DNA of 64,000 nucleotides from contig NZ_JARUBL010000001.1 of NCBI RefSeq assembly GCF_029626155.1, positions 5,374,501 through 5,438,500 on the forward strand, given 5' to 3'. The stretch is from Solwaraspora sp. WMMD1047 (GTDB taxonomy: Bacteria; Actinomycetota; Actinomycetes; Mycobacteriales; Micromonosporaceae). A program made the position numbers and the translations under genes. Below are positions 1 to 7,568 of the stretch, one piece after another. Each line of letters starts with the position of its first letter. Within the stretch, counting starts at the first letter, position 1. Under the pieces are notes generated by a model. It was not told where the DNA came from and ran no database searches. It saw nothing but the letters and a program-made list of their open reading frames with translations.

Positions 1-83
1 CCGGCGGCGAGGATGGCGCCGGAGCCGGAGACGGTGGCGACGAGGATCATCCAGGTCAGTGGTGACCTGGCTATGTGGATCAT
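1..83 (-). CDS. Partial small membrane protein of an integrated element (N-terminus only)
   Basis: The minus strand has an ATG at 83 with a very good ribosome binding site (GGGAGG, about six bases upstream). It opens a frame that runs off the left edge of the window without a stop. The 27 visible residues begin MIHIARSPLTWMILVATVSG and are mostly hydrophobic, fitting a signal anchor or first membrane helix. It lies on the same strand as, and downstream of, the integrase gene, so it probably belongs to the same integrated element; small membrane proteins of this kind occur in actinobacterial conjugative elements, but no family can be named from 27 residues. The call rests on the ribosome binding site plus hydrophobicity. 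Confidence 0.5.
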   Translation of the reverse strand, partial: MIHIARSPLTWMILVATVSGSGAILAA

Positions 84-261
84 TGCTTCCTCCCGTGGCG
101 GTGGTGGAAGTTGCAGGTGCAAGGGGCTCACGGTAGTCGGCTGGTTACGTCCATGGTCATCATCTGTCCAGGCAGGAATCCGCCTGGTCACCGAGTGATC
201 ACGTAGCATGATCGGCTATCGGCCGTTCCACCTGTTAGGACACCCTCACACCGTCATCCGC

Positions 262-1200
262 TCATCCCGGCATCTCGCCCATCACCCGGTCATAAGCCCG
301 GCGCGCTCGCGCACCCCTCGCGGAGGCGCCGTAGTGCCGCAGCATCTGCGGTGATCCCCACCCCGCCAGCTCCATCAGGTCGCCCTCCGCCCCTCCTCGA
401 TCGAGCCACTGATGGGCGAACGTGTGCCGGAACAGGTGCGGCCAGACCTTGAGTCCGAGTCGCTTGGCTCGGCGGTAGATCATCCGTCGGATTCCTGACG
501 GTGTCATGCCGCTGCGGCGGCGGGTGCCGATCCACAAGGCGGTCACCCCTAGTTCCGTCACGGCCTTGTGGCGGGCGCGGACCCGAAGGTACCGATCAAG
601 AGCGAGGGCTGCCTGGTTGTCGAAGCGCACGATCCTGGTCTTGGCGCCCTTGCCGGTGACGGTGGCCTGCCGCTGGCCGAGGTCAACGGCGTCGACCTGG
701 AGGAGCGCCAGCTCGGCGAGGCGCCCGCCGGTGGCGGCGAACAGCCGGATGATCGCCGCGTCTCGGCGGCCCTCGAAGTCGCGACGGGCCTCAGCATCCT
801 TGAGCAGTAGAGCGAGTTGCTCAGCCGCGATGACGGGAGGTGGGGTATCGCCGAGCTTCGGCGGGGGTGGCGGCTTCAGCCGATCGCCGAAGATGTTCGG
901 CTGATCTTCCTCCACCGAGTACCACCGCCAGAATGCCTGGAGGCATCGACCGACGTTGTTTACGTAGCTGGCGGAGTATTCCAGGTCTTGCAGGTGAACG
1001 AAGAAGCGGCGGACGTGGTCGATGGTCACCTCGGACCAGTCGTCGATCTCCGAAGGGAGCCATCCGCCGAACCACCGGACGACATCGATGTACATCTCGA
1101 TGGTTCGGGGCGAGCGGCGGTTGGCGCGGAGGGAGAGCGCGAAGGAGTCGATCCAGGGGGTGACCCAGGCCGGGACGGCGGGCCGGGGGTGGCGTGGCAT
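262..1200 (-). CDS. Tyrosine recombinase / phage-type integrase
   Basis: A 312-residue site-specific recombinase. The N-terminal SAM-like core-binding domain covers about residues 12-105, followed by a proline-rich hinge (PPPPPK) and the catalytic domain from about 123. The full active-site set is visible: Arg160 (in GGRLAEL), Lys184 (GKGAKTR), His255-x-x-Arg258 (HLFRHT), Trp281 at the second His/Trp position and the Tyr290 nucleophile (HYGA). Length and motifs match XerC/XerD-like integrases. It is transcribed in the same direction as tRNA-Val and starts 115 bp past the tRNA 3' end, the usual arrangement for an element inserted at a tRNA. No excisionase is seen. It appears intact, with no frameshift or missing catalytic residue. 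Confidence 0.9.
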   Translation of the reverse strand: MPRHPRPAVPAWVTPWIDSFALSLRANRRSPRTIEMYIDVVRWFGGWLPSEIDDWSEVTIDHVRRFFVHLQDLEYSASYVNNVGRCLQAFWRWYSVEEDQPNIFGDRLKPPPPPKLGDTPPPVIAAEQLALLLKDAEARRDFEGRRDAAIIRLFAATGGRLAELALLQVDAVDLGQRQATVTGKGAKTRIVRFDNQAALALDRYLRVRARHKAVTELGVTALWIGTRRRSGMTPSGIRRMIYRRAKRLGLKVWPHLFRHTFAHQWLDRGGAEGDLMELAGWGSPQMLRHYGASARGARARRAYDRVMGEMPG

Positions 1201-1345
1201 GCCTCACCGTCCCCCGGAAGAGGGCCGGCCCGGGATCGGGGCGACGGTGATAAGCGAGTGGTCTGTGAGCATCGTGCCATGACTTTCTCGGCGGGCTCAT
1301 CGACGTTTTCGCTGGTGGTGGGCGCGGCAGGTTTCGAACCTGCGA
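1201..1345 (-). other. Putative attachment-site side of the integrated element (tRNA 3' end to integrase)
   Basis: Actinobacterial integrases next to a tRNA gene usually recombine within its 3' half, leaving the tRNA intact. Here the T-arm/acceptor part of tRNA-Val (1316-1345) is followed by 115 bp without a gene and then the integrase. The element would extend leftwards out of the window, so the other attachment copy is not visible and the core sequence cannot be defined. This is an inference from position only. Confidence 0.35.
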
Positions 1346-1390
1346 CCCCTCGCTTGTAAGGCGAGTGCTCTCCCACTGAGCTACGCGCCC
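1316..1390 (-). tRNA. tRNA-Val (anticodon TAC)
   Basis: Read on the minus strand, the sequence folds as a cloverleaf. The 7-bp acceptor stem pairs GGGCGCG (1390-1384) with 1326-1320. The anticodon arm is CTCGC-CTTACAA-GCGAG with anticodon TAC, and the T arm carries GGTTCGAAACC. The discriminator base is A, and CCA appears to be encoded (1318-1316). UAC reads GUA/GUG valine codons. It is probably the integration target of the element to its left. Confidence 0.95.
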
Positions 1391-1474
1391 CGACGCCGTA
1401 CGGCATGACGGGAGCCGGCTTGCCGGCGGCGGCAAGCTTACCCTGTCGTGCCGGTCCGGCTCCGGCGACCGCCG

Positions 1475-1936
1475 TCAGCTCGCGGCGGCCAGTGCCTTGC
1501 GCCAGGCGGACTGGTCGCGGGCCTCGCCGGGGGAGTTCATCTCGGCGAACCGCACCACGCCGGCCTTGTCGATCACGAAGGTGCCCCGGTTGGCGATGCC
1601 GGCCTCTTCGTTGAAGACGCCGTACGCCTGGGCGACCGCGCCGTGCGGCCAGAAGTCGGCCAGCAGGGGGAACTCGAAGCCCTCCCGGTCGGCCCAGACC
1701 TTGTGGCTGTAGGCCGAGTCGACGCTCACCGTCAGCAGCTGCACCTGGTCGTTGACGTACTCGTGCAGGTTGTCGCGCATCTCGTACATCTCGCCGGAGC
1801 AGGTGCCGGTGAACGCGAGCGGGTAGAAGACCAGCAGGACGGTTCGCCGGCCGCGGAAGTCGGAGAGCCGGACCTCCTGGTTGTTCTGGTCCTTCAGCAG
1901 GAAGTCCGGTGCCTCGGCGCCCACCTCGATCGGCAT
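1475..1936 (-). CDS. ahpE: Peroxiredoxin, AhpE-type (1-Cys)
   Basis: A 153-residue cytosolic thioredoxin-fold peroxidase. The peroxidatic motif PLAFTGTCSGE is present, with Pro39, Thr43 and Cys46 forming the Pro-x-x-x-Thr-x-x-Cys active site that reduces hydroperoxides. No second cysteine is found, so it is a 1-Cys enzyme like mycobacterial AhpE, which is recycled by external thiols such as mycothiol/mycoredoxin. Length is normal for AhpE. It lies downstream of the DUF3052 gene on the same strand, an arrangement known from other actinobacteria, but the 163-bp gap suggests its own promoter. Confidence 0.9.
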   Translation of the reverse strand: MPIEVGAEAPDFLLKDQNNQEVRLSDFRGRRTVLLVFYPLAFTGTCSGEMYEMRDNLHEYVNDQVQLLTVSVDSAYSHKVWADREGFEFPLLADFWPHGAVAQAYGVFNEEAGIANRGTFVIDKAGVVRFAEMNSPGEARDQSAWRKALAAAS

Positions 1937-2099
1937 ACCCCACCCCTTCGGTCGTCGGCCGGCGGATCATCGCCGGACCCGTATGAGTATGCCGGGTACG
2001 TGGCTCACCGCCACCCGGTGGCACCAACCGGGTGCGGAGGTGGTGAAACGAGCACCGGCCCGCCCGACCGGCGCCCGTACCGCTACGGGTCTGGTTTCG

Positions 2100-2537
2100 C
2101 TACTTCTTGCTCTTGCTCCCCCGGCGCAGCACCAGGCGGGCGCCGCTCCAGTCCTTGCCGGCGTTGACGGTGGAGGTCTGCTGCAGGCCGGCGGTGGGCG
2201 CCGATTCGCTGATGTCACTCGGCTCGACGTGCCCGTCCCGCCCGGCCTTGGGCGTCAACAGCCAGACCACGCCGTTGCCGGCGAGCGGGTTCAGGGCGTC
2301 CACCAGGATCTCGAAGAGGTCGCCGTCGCCGTCGCGGTACCAGACCAGCACCGCGTCGACGACCTCGTCGGTGTCCTCGTCCACCAACTCCCCACAGCGG
2401 TCGGTCAGGGCGTCGCGGAGGTCGTGGTCTACGTCGTCGTCGTAGCCGATCTCCATGACGACCATCCCCGGTTCGATACCGAACCGGTCCGCCAGGCTCC
2501 GTACTCCGTCGGCGGCCTGACCTGCGGTCGCGCTCAC
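2100..2537 (-). CDS. DUF3052 family protein
   Basis: A small acidic cytosolic protein (145 residues) of the actinobacterial DUF3052 family, whose function is unknown. The frame is open to 2633, but the GTG at 2537 is preferred because GAGGAGG lies nine bases upstream and family similarity begins here (VSATAGQAADGVRSLADRFG). The central part (EIGYDDD, LVWYRDGDGDL, LNPLAGNGVVWLLTPKAGR) is typical, and the basic tail ends RRGSKSKK. In mycobacteria a DUF3052 gene also sits between ahpE and aceE, so its presence here supports conserved neighbourhood rather than function. Confidence 0.85.
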   Translation of the reverse strand: MSATAGQAADGVRSLADRFGIEPGMVVMEIGYDDDVDHDLRDALTDRCGELVDEDTDEVVDAVLVWYRDGDGDLFEILVDALNPLAGNGVVWLLTPKAGRDGHVEPSDISESAPTAGLQQTSTVNAGKDWSGARLVLRRGSKSKK

Positions 2538-2648
2538 TGTCGCGTGCCTCCTCTTCTTCACTGGTAGCGGCATCGGTACGACGCCGGTAGAGCAAAGTCC
2601 ACACAGTTGGGCGGCCGGACGCAAGTGGCGCACCGGCTGGAAGGGAAT

Positions 2649-5033
2649 TTACCGTGCCAGCAGCGTTCGGGCACCCTGGGTAATGGCTTGTTCGGAAACC
2701 AGGACCTGTCGGGCGGCCGGGCCGAGTGGAACAAATGTGTCAATTGACGCCACTCGGCGCGCTACTCCGACATATCCGGCGTCCACCAGGGCGGCCACCA
2801 CCCCCTCCCCGACCCCGCCGGACCGGCGCGTCTCGTCCACCACCAGCACCCGGCCGGTGGCCGACGCCTCTCGGATCAGATCCGCCACCGGCAGCGGCGC
2901 CAACCAGCGCAGATCCACCACCCGGGTGCCGATCCCCTCCTCGGCGAGGTGGGCCGCGGCCCGCAGCGACATCCGTACCCCGTTACCGAAGGTGATGATC
3001 GTGATGTCCTCGGCGGAGCCGACCTCGTACACCCGGGCCCGCCCGACCGGCAGGTGGGCGCCGGCCCAGTCGCCCGGGGCGAGATACGGCGCCAACCACT
3101 CCCCGTCACCATCGGTGTGCAGATCCCGGGTGTGGTAAAGCGCGATCGGCTCCAGGAACACGCAGACGCTGCCGTCCACCGCGGCGCTGGCCAGGCAGGA
3201 CCGCAACATCGGCGCGGCGTCGTCGGCCCGCGCCGGCACCGCGAGCACCAGCCCCGGAACATCCCGCAGTACGGCCACCGAGTTGTCGTTGTGGAAATGC
3301 CCCCCGAACCCCTCCTGGTACGCCAGGCCGGGCAACCGCAGCACCATCGGGTTGCGGAACGCCCCGCGGGAGAAGAACTGCATGGTGGCCGCCTCGCCGC
3401 GCAGCTGGTCCTCGGCGTTGTGCAGGTAGGCCAGGTACTGGATCTCCGGCACCGGCAGCATGCCGGTCAGCCCGGCGCCGAGCGCCAACCCGAGGACCGA
3501 GGTCTCGTCGAGCAGCGTGTCGAAGACCCGGGACGCCCCGAACCGCTCCCGCAGCCCCTTGGTCACCCCGTAGACGCCGCCCTTGACCGCCACGTCCTGC
3601 CCGAACACGGTCATCGTCGGGTACTCCAGCAACGCGTCGGCGAGGGTGGCGTTGATGGTCTGGGCGAGGGTGAGCGGGCCGGACTGCTCCGGTGGCTTCC
3701 CGGCGAACGCGGTGACCCGGGCCGCCGCCGCGGGACCGCCGGCCCGGGCGGCGGCGTCGGAGACCGCCCGGGAGACCCGCACCGGGCGGCGCGGCGCGAG
3801 CGGGGCCACGATGTCCGACGCCGTCTCCAGCTTCGTCTCGCCGAGCACCTCCTCGGCGACCTTGCGGACCTGCCAGCCGACCTCGTCGTACCGGGCGATC
3901 AGCTCGTCCGGGCTGGTCAGGCCGGCGGCCACCAGCAGGCCGGCGGTGGCCACCAGCGGATCCCGCGCCAGGTCGCGATCGATGTCGGCGGCCGACCGGT
4001 AGGCCACCTCGGCGTCCGCGCCGGCATGGCCCATCAGCCGTACGGTCGACAGGTGCAGCACGGCGGGGCGCCGGTGCCGACGTACCCAGGTCGCCGCCTC
4101 CGTCGCGGCGTCGAAGCTGGCTGCCAGGTCGCAGCCGTCGGCGGCGAAGTAGCGCAGCCCCGGCTTGGCCTGCAGGGTCGCCGCCACCCAGCCGTCCGGC
4201 GAGCGCACGCTGATGCCCAGGCCGTTGTCCTCGCAGACGAAGAGCACCGGGATGCGCAGGCCGGTGTGGTCGCACCAGCCGGCGGTGTTGAAGGCGGCCA
4301 CCGCGCTGGCGTGGTTGACCGAGGCGTCGCCGAACGAGCAGACCACGATCGAGTCGGCCGGCCACGGCGCCCGGATGTCGACCGGCGCTCGGGCGCCCGT
4401 ACCCGGGCGGTGCCGGCCGGTGCCGCGGCCCTGCGCCGCGCCGGCCAGCCGGCGCAGCCGCTCGATCGCGAACCCGACGCCGACCGCGCGGGGCAGGTGC
4501 GAGGCGATCGTCGAGGTGGTCGGGACGACCGCCAGCGCGGGATTGCCGAACACCTTGTGCCGCCCGCCCGCCACCGGCTCGCTGGCCGAGGCGACCACGC
4601 CGCGCAGGACGTCCCGGGCCGCCTCGGTGACCGCCTCCGGCGGGTCGGACTCGCCGTCGTCGCCGGAGTTGGTGGCCGGCCCGGTGGGCGTGGCCTGCGC
4701 CACCCGGGCGCAGTAGAAGCCGCCGGACCGGTAGTGCAGCAGCGCCGGGTCGGTCGGTCGGACCGCCTCGGCCACCGCCGCGTTCCCCTCGTGCCCCGCC
4801 GATCCGATGGTGTAGTAGCCCTCGCCGAAGCTGCGCAGCCAGCGCGCCGCGAGGTCGAGGTGCCGGCTGGTGAGCTGGGCGTCGAAGAGCGCCAGCGCCC
4901 GTTCCCCGGTGAGCCCGGTCCCCTCCCGCACCGGGCCGTCGACCGGACGCTCGGCGTCCGCGGCCGTCAGCGCGCCGACCGCTACCCGGAACCGTTCGTC
5001 GAGATCTTGAGGGGTCGTCACGTCGGACAGCAT
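2649..5033 (-). CDS. Thiamine-diphosphate 2-oxoacid dehydrogenase E1, alpha and beta halves in one chain
   Basis: A 794-residue protein joining the two parts that are separate subunits in branched-chain or acetoin dehydrogenase E1. The alpha-like half (about 1-400) carries the diphosphate/Mg site from GDASVNH to EDNGLGIS. The beta-like half (about 450-794) has the transketolase pyrimidine-binding domain (FGQDVAVKGGVYGVTKGL) and the C-terminal domain (IITFGNGVRMSL, VVDLRWLAPLP). It should decarboxylate a 2-oxoacid and pass the acyl group to a lipoylated E2, but no E2 or E3 gene is adjacent, so the substrate is unknown. Start: the ATG at 5033 lacks a clear ribosome binding site; a GTG four codons later is possible. 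The first GDG of the usual motif is GDA. It is divergent from phoD. Confidence 0.85.
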   Translation of the reverse strand: MLSDVTTPQDLDERFRVAVGALTAADAERPVDGPVREGTGLTGERALALFDAQLTSRHLDLAARWLRSFGEGYYTIGSAGHEGNAAVAEAVRPTDPALLHYRSGGFYCARVAQATPTGPATNSGDDGESDPPEAVTEAARDVLRGVVASASEPVAGGRHKVFGNPALAVVPTTSTIASHLPRAVGVGFAIERLRRLAGAAQGRGTGRHRPGTGARAPVDIRAPWPADSIVVCSFGDASVNHASAVAAFNTAGWCDHTGLRIPVLFVCEDNGLGISVRSPDGWVAATLQAKPGLRYFAADGCDLAASFDAATEAATWVRRHRRPAVLHLSTVRLMGHAGADAEVAYRSAADIDRDLARDPLVATAGLLVAAGLTSPDELIARYDEVGWQVRKVAEEVLGETKLETASDIVAPLAPRRPVRVSRAVSDAAARAGGPAAAARVTAFAGKPPEQSGPLTLAQTINATLADALLEYPTMTVFGQDVAVKGGVYGVTKGLRERFGASRVFDTLLDETSVLGLALGAGLTGMLPVPEIQYLAYLHNAEDQLRGEAATMQFFSRGAFRNPMVLRLPGLAYQEGFGGHFHNDNSVAVLRDVPGLVLAVPARADDAAPMLRSCLASAAVDGSVCVFLEPIALYHTRDLHTDGDGEWLAPYLAPGDWAGAHLPVGRARVYEVGSAEDITIITFGNGVRMSLRAAAHLAEEGIGTRVVDLRWLAPLPVADLIREASATGRVLVVDETRRSGGVGEGVVAALVDAGYVGVARRVASIDTFVPLGPAARQVLVSEQAITQGARTLLAR

Positions 5034-5271
5034 TACCGACGCGCGCCCGACCTGACCACTTGAACGGCCCGCAGCGCACCGGTGTGTCGCATCACGGACG
5101 GTGATTCGGCCGCTGCCCGCGGACGCAATTGATCGAGATTTACCGCTGTGTTCGGCGGGCTGTCAACGACCCGAACCGTGGCGTGAACCGGAACTCGCGA
5201 CGCTGCCCGCAGTCCGACCCGCCGGCCGGTCCACGGCCCGGGGGTCCGTCACGGATTCTGGGGAGTCGCAC

Positions 5272-6948
5272 ATGTCACTGTCCCGACGTAGCCTGCTCGT
5301 CGCGGCCGGGGTGAGCGCCGGCGGCGCGGCGCTGGCCGGACCCGCCGCCGCCACCGCCGCGCCGGTGGGCGCCGCGGCCACCCGCCCGCTGGCGGCCGAC
5401 CCGTTCACCCTCGGCGTCGCCTCGGGTGACCCGGACCACGACGGCTTCGTGCTCTGGACCCGGCTCGCCCCGCAGCCGCTGGCCGAGGACGGCCTCGGCG
5501 GGATGCCGTCGCGACCGGTGCCGGTGCGCTGGGAACTCGCCGCCGACGAGCGGTTCCGGCACGTCCTGCGGCGCGGCACCGCCGTCGCCTCGCCGGCCGC
5601 CGCGCACAGCGTGCACGTCGAGCTCGGCGGGTTGCCGGCCGGCCGGGAGTACTTCTACCGGTTCCGCGTCGAGCGGTACGTCTCGCCGGTCGGCCGCACC
5701 CGCACCGCACCGCCCCCGTGGGCCATGGGCGGGCCGCTGGCGATGGCGTTCGTCTCCTGTTCGCAGTACGAGCACGGCTGGTTCACCGCGTACCGGCGGC
5801 TGGCCGAGGCCGAGCCGGACCTGGTCCTGCACCTCGGCGACTACCAGTACGAGTACACCGCCGGCGCGTACGTCGCCCCGGGCGGCAACCCGCGCGACCA
5901 CGAGGGCCCGGAGACGGTGACGCTCGCCAACTACCGGCAGCGGCACGCCCAGTACAAGACCGACCCGGATCTGCGGGCGGCGCACGCCGCCGCGCCGTGG
6001 CTGGTGGTCTGGGACGACCACGAGCTGGACAACAACTGGGCCGACGAGGTGCCCGAGCGGCCGGAGAATCCGCAGCCGGGCTTCCTGGACCGGCGGGCGG
6101 CCGCCTTCCAGGCGTACTACGAGAACATGCCGCTGCGGCGCGGCTCGGTGCCGCGCGGCATCGACATGCAGCTCTACCGGCGGGTCCGGTGGGGCCGGCT
6201 GGCCACCTTCCACCTGCTCGACACCCGGCAGTACCGCGACGACCAGGCCTGCGGGGACGGCTACCGGGACTGCGCGGCGGCCGGCGACCCGGCCCGGTCG
6301 ATCACCGGCGCCGAGCAGGAGCGCTGGCTGCTGGACGGGTTCCGGCGGTCGGAGGCGCGCTGGGACATCCTCGGCCAGCAGGTCTTCTTCGCCCAGCGGG
6401 ACAACGACGCCGGACCGGCGACCGTGACCAGCATGGACGCCTGGGACGGCTACGTGGCGTCCCGGGAGCGGATCACCCGGGGTTGGCTGGACGCGGGGGT
6501 GCGCAACCCGGTGGTGCTCACCGGTGACGTGCACGCGCACTGGGCCAGCGACCTCAAACTCGACTACGCGGACCCGACCGGACGCACGGTCGGCAGCGAG
6601 CTGGTCTGCTCCTCGATCACCTCCGGCGGCGACGGTGCCGACTCCGACCCGGCCAGCCACCCGTTCCTGGCCATCAACCCGCACCTGCGGTTCTACAACA
6701 ACCAGCGGGGGTACGTGCTGACCCGGCTCACCCCGCGGCAGCTCACCGCCGACTTCGAGGTGGTGCCGTACGTGAGCAGCCCGGGAGCGCCGGTGCACAC
6801 CCGGGCGTCGTTCGTCGTCGAGGACCGGGTCCCCGGCCCGCAGCAGACCTACGACCGGCCGCTCGACCCGGCCCCGGCCCGGTCCGGTGCCGACCGGGGC
6901 ACCGACCAGGGCGCCGAGACCGTCGACCGGGAGACGACGCGGCCCTGA
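5272..6948 (+). CDS. phoD: Alkaline phosphatase D (PhoD-like), Tat-exported
   Basis: A 558-residue secreted phosphodiesterase/phosphatase. The frame is open from 5101, but the ATG at 5272 fits because GGGGAG lies just upstream and the protein then begins with a twin-arginine signal (SRRSLLVAAG) and an Ala-rich h-region. The N-terminal beta-sandwich covers about 45-140. The metallophosphatase core shows SCSQYEHGWFTAY, HLGDYQYEY, WDDHELDNNW and GDVHAHW, the Fe/Ca ligands of PhoD enzymes. Such enzymes release phosphate outside the cell, often under PhoP control; only weak GGTTC-like elements occur at 5172-5194, so this is not shown. It converges on yjbQ over a shared hairpin. Confidence 0.92.
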   Translation: MSLSRRSLLVAAGVSAGGAALAGPAAATAAPVGAAATRPLAADPFTLGVASGDPDHDGFVLWTRLAPQPLAEDGLGGMPSRPVPVRWELAADERFRHVLRRGTAVASPAAAHSVHVELGGLPAGREYFYRFRVERYVSPVGRTRTAPPPWAMGGPLAMAFVSCSQYEHGWFTAYRRLAEAEPDLVLHLGDYQYEYTAGAYVAPGGNPRDHEGPETVTLANYRQRHAQYKTDPDLRAAHAAAPWLVVWDDHELDNNWADEVPERPENPQPGFLDRRAAAFQAYYENMPLRRGSVPRGIDMQLYRRVRWGRLATFHLLDTRQYRDDQACGDGYRDCAAAGDPARSITGAEQERWLLDGFRRSEARWDILGQQVFFAQRDNDAGPATVTSMDAWDGYVASRERITRGWLDAGVRNPVVLTGDVHAHWASDLKLDYADPTGRTVGSELVCSSITSGGDGADSDPASHPFLAINPHLRFYNNQRGYVLTRLTPRQLTADFEVVPYVSSPGAPVHTRASFVVEDRVPGPQQTYDRPLDPAPARSGADRGTDQGAETVDRETTRP

Positions 6949-6958
6949 CCGGCCCCAG

Positions 6959-6989
6959 CGGGCGCCCGGCGAGGTCAGCCGGGCGCCCG
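6959..6989. terminator. Bidirectional hairpin terminator between phoD and yjbQ
   Basis: A perfect 12-bp stem (CGGGCGCCCGGC at 6959-6970 with its complement at 6978-6989) and a 7-base loop lie in the 48-bp gap between two convergent genes. There is no U-tract on either side, as is common in high-G+C actinobacteria. Confidence 0.75.
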
Positions 6990-6996
6990 ACGGGGG

Positions 6997-7401
6997 TCAG
7001 CCGGCCAGGAAGGAGAAGCGGACCTGGCGGGTGGCGTTGTCGCCGTTCGGGTCGACCAGGCAGATCGACTGCCAGGTGCCGAGCGCGAGCCGGCCGCCGA
7101 GCACCGGCAGGGTGGCGTACGGCGCCACGAAGGCGGGCAGCACGTGGTCCCGGCCGTGCCCCGGTGAGCCGTGCCGGTGGCGCCACCGGTCGTCGGCGGG
7201 CAGCAGGTCGTTGAGTGCGCTGAGCAGGTCGTCGTCGGAGCCGGAGCCGGTCTCGATGATGGCCAGGCCGGCGGTCGCGTGCGGGACGAAGACGTGCAGC
7301 AGCCCGTCGCCCGCGCCGGCGAGGAACCGTTCCGCCTCGGCGGTGAGGTCCCGGACGGTCGGCCGGGACCCGGTGCGGATGGTGACCACTTCAGTGCGCA
7401 T
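6997..7401 (-). CDS. YjbQ / UPF0047 family protein
   Basis: A 134-residue cytosolic protein of the YjbQ (UPF0047) family. The frame extends to 7443, but homologous sequence starts at MRTEVVTIRTG, giving the ATG at 7401. Family-typical stretches are GLLHVFVPHATAGLAIIE and WQSICLVDPNG; the conserved histidines and acidic residues are thought to bind metal. Some members have thiamine-phosphate-synthase-like activity, but the physiological role is unsettled. It stands alone between phoD (convergent) and aceE (divergent). Confidence 0.85.
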   Translation of the reverse strand: MRTEVVTIRTGSRPTVRDLTAEAERFLAGAGDGLLHVFVPHATAGLAIIETGSGSDDDLLSALNDLLPADDRWRHRHGSPGHGRDHVLPAFVAPYATLPVLGGRLALGTWQSICLVDPNGDNATRQVRFSFLAG

Positions 7402-7568
7402 GGGCCCCAGTTTGCCGGACCGCCGCCCGGCGGGCCGGATCACCCAAAGTTACCGGTCGGTACATGTGTCGATCGTCGCCCTGCGGCGGCTAGACGTGAC
7501 GCGGGAAGGCACCAGGGGGCAGGATGGTGCTAGAGACGTAAACCACACACACAACCGAGGGGACGCCC

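Noticed and set aside
5172-5194. PHO-box-like GGTTC elements upstream of phoD
   Set aside because: Two GGTTC cores occur on the minus strand, but their spacing is about 12 bases rather than the regular 11 of PhoP direct repeats, and the flanks do not match. Too weak to list.
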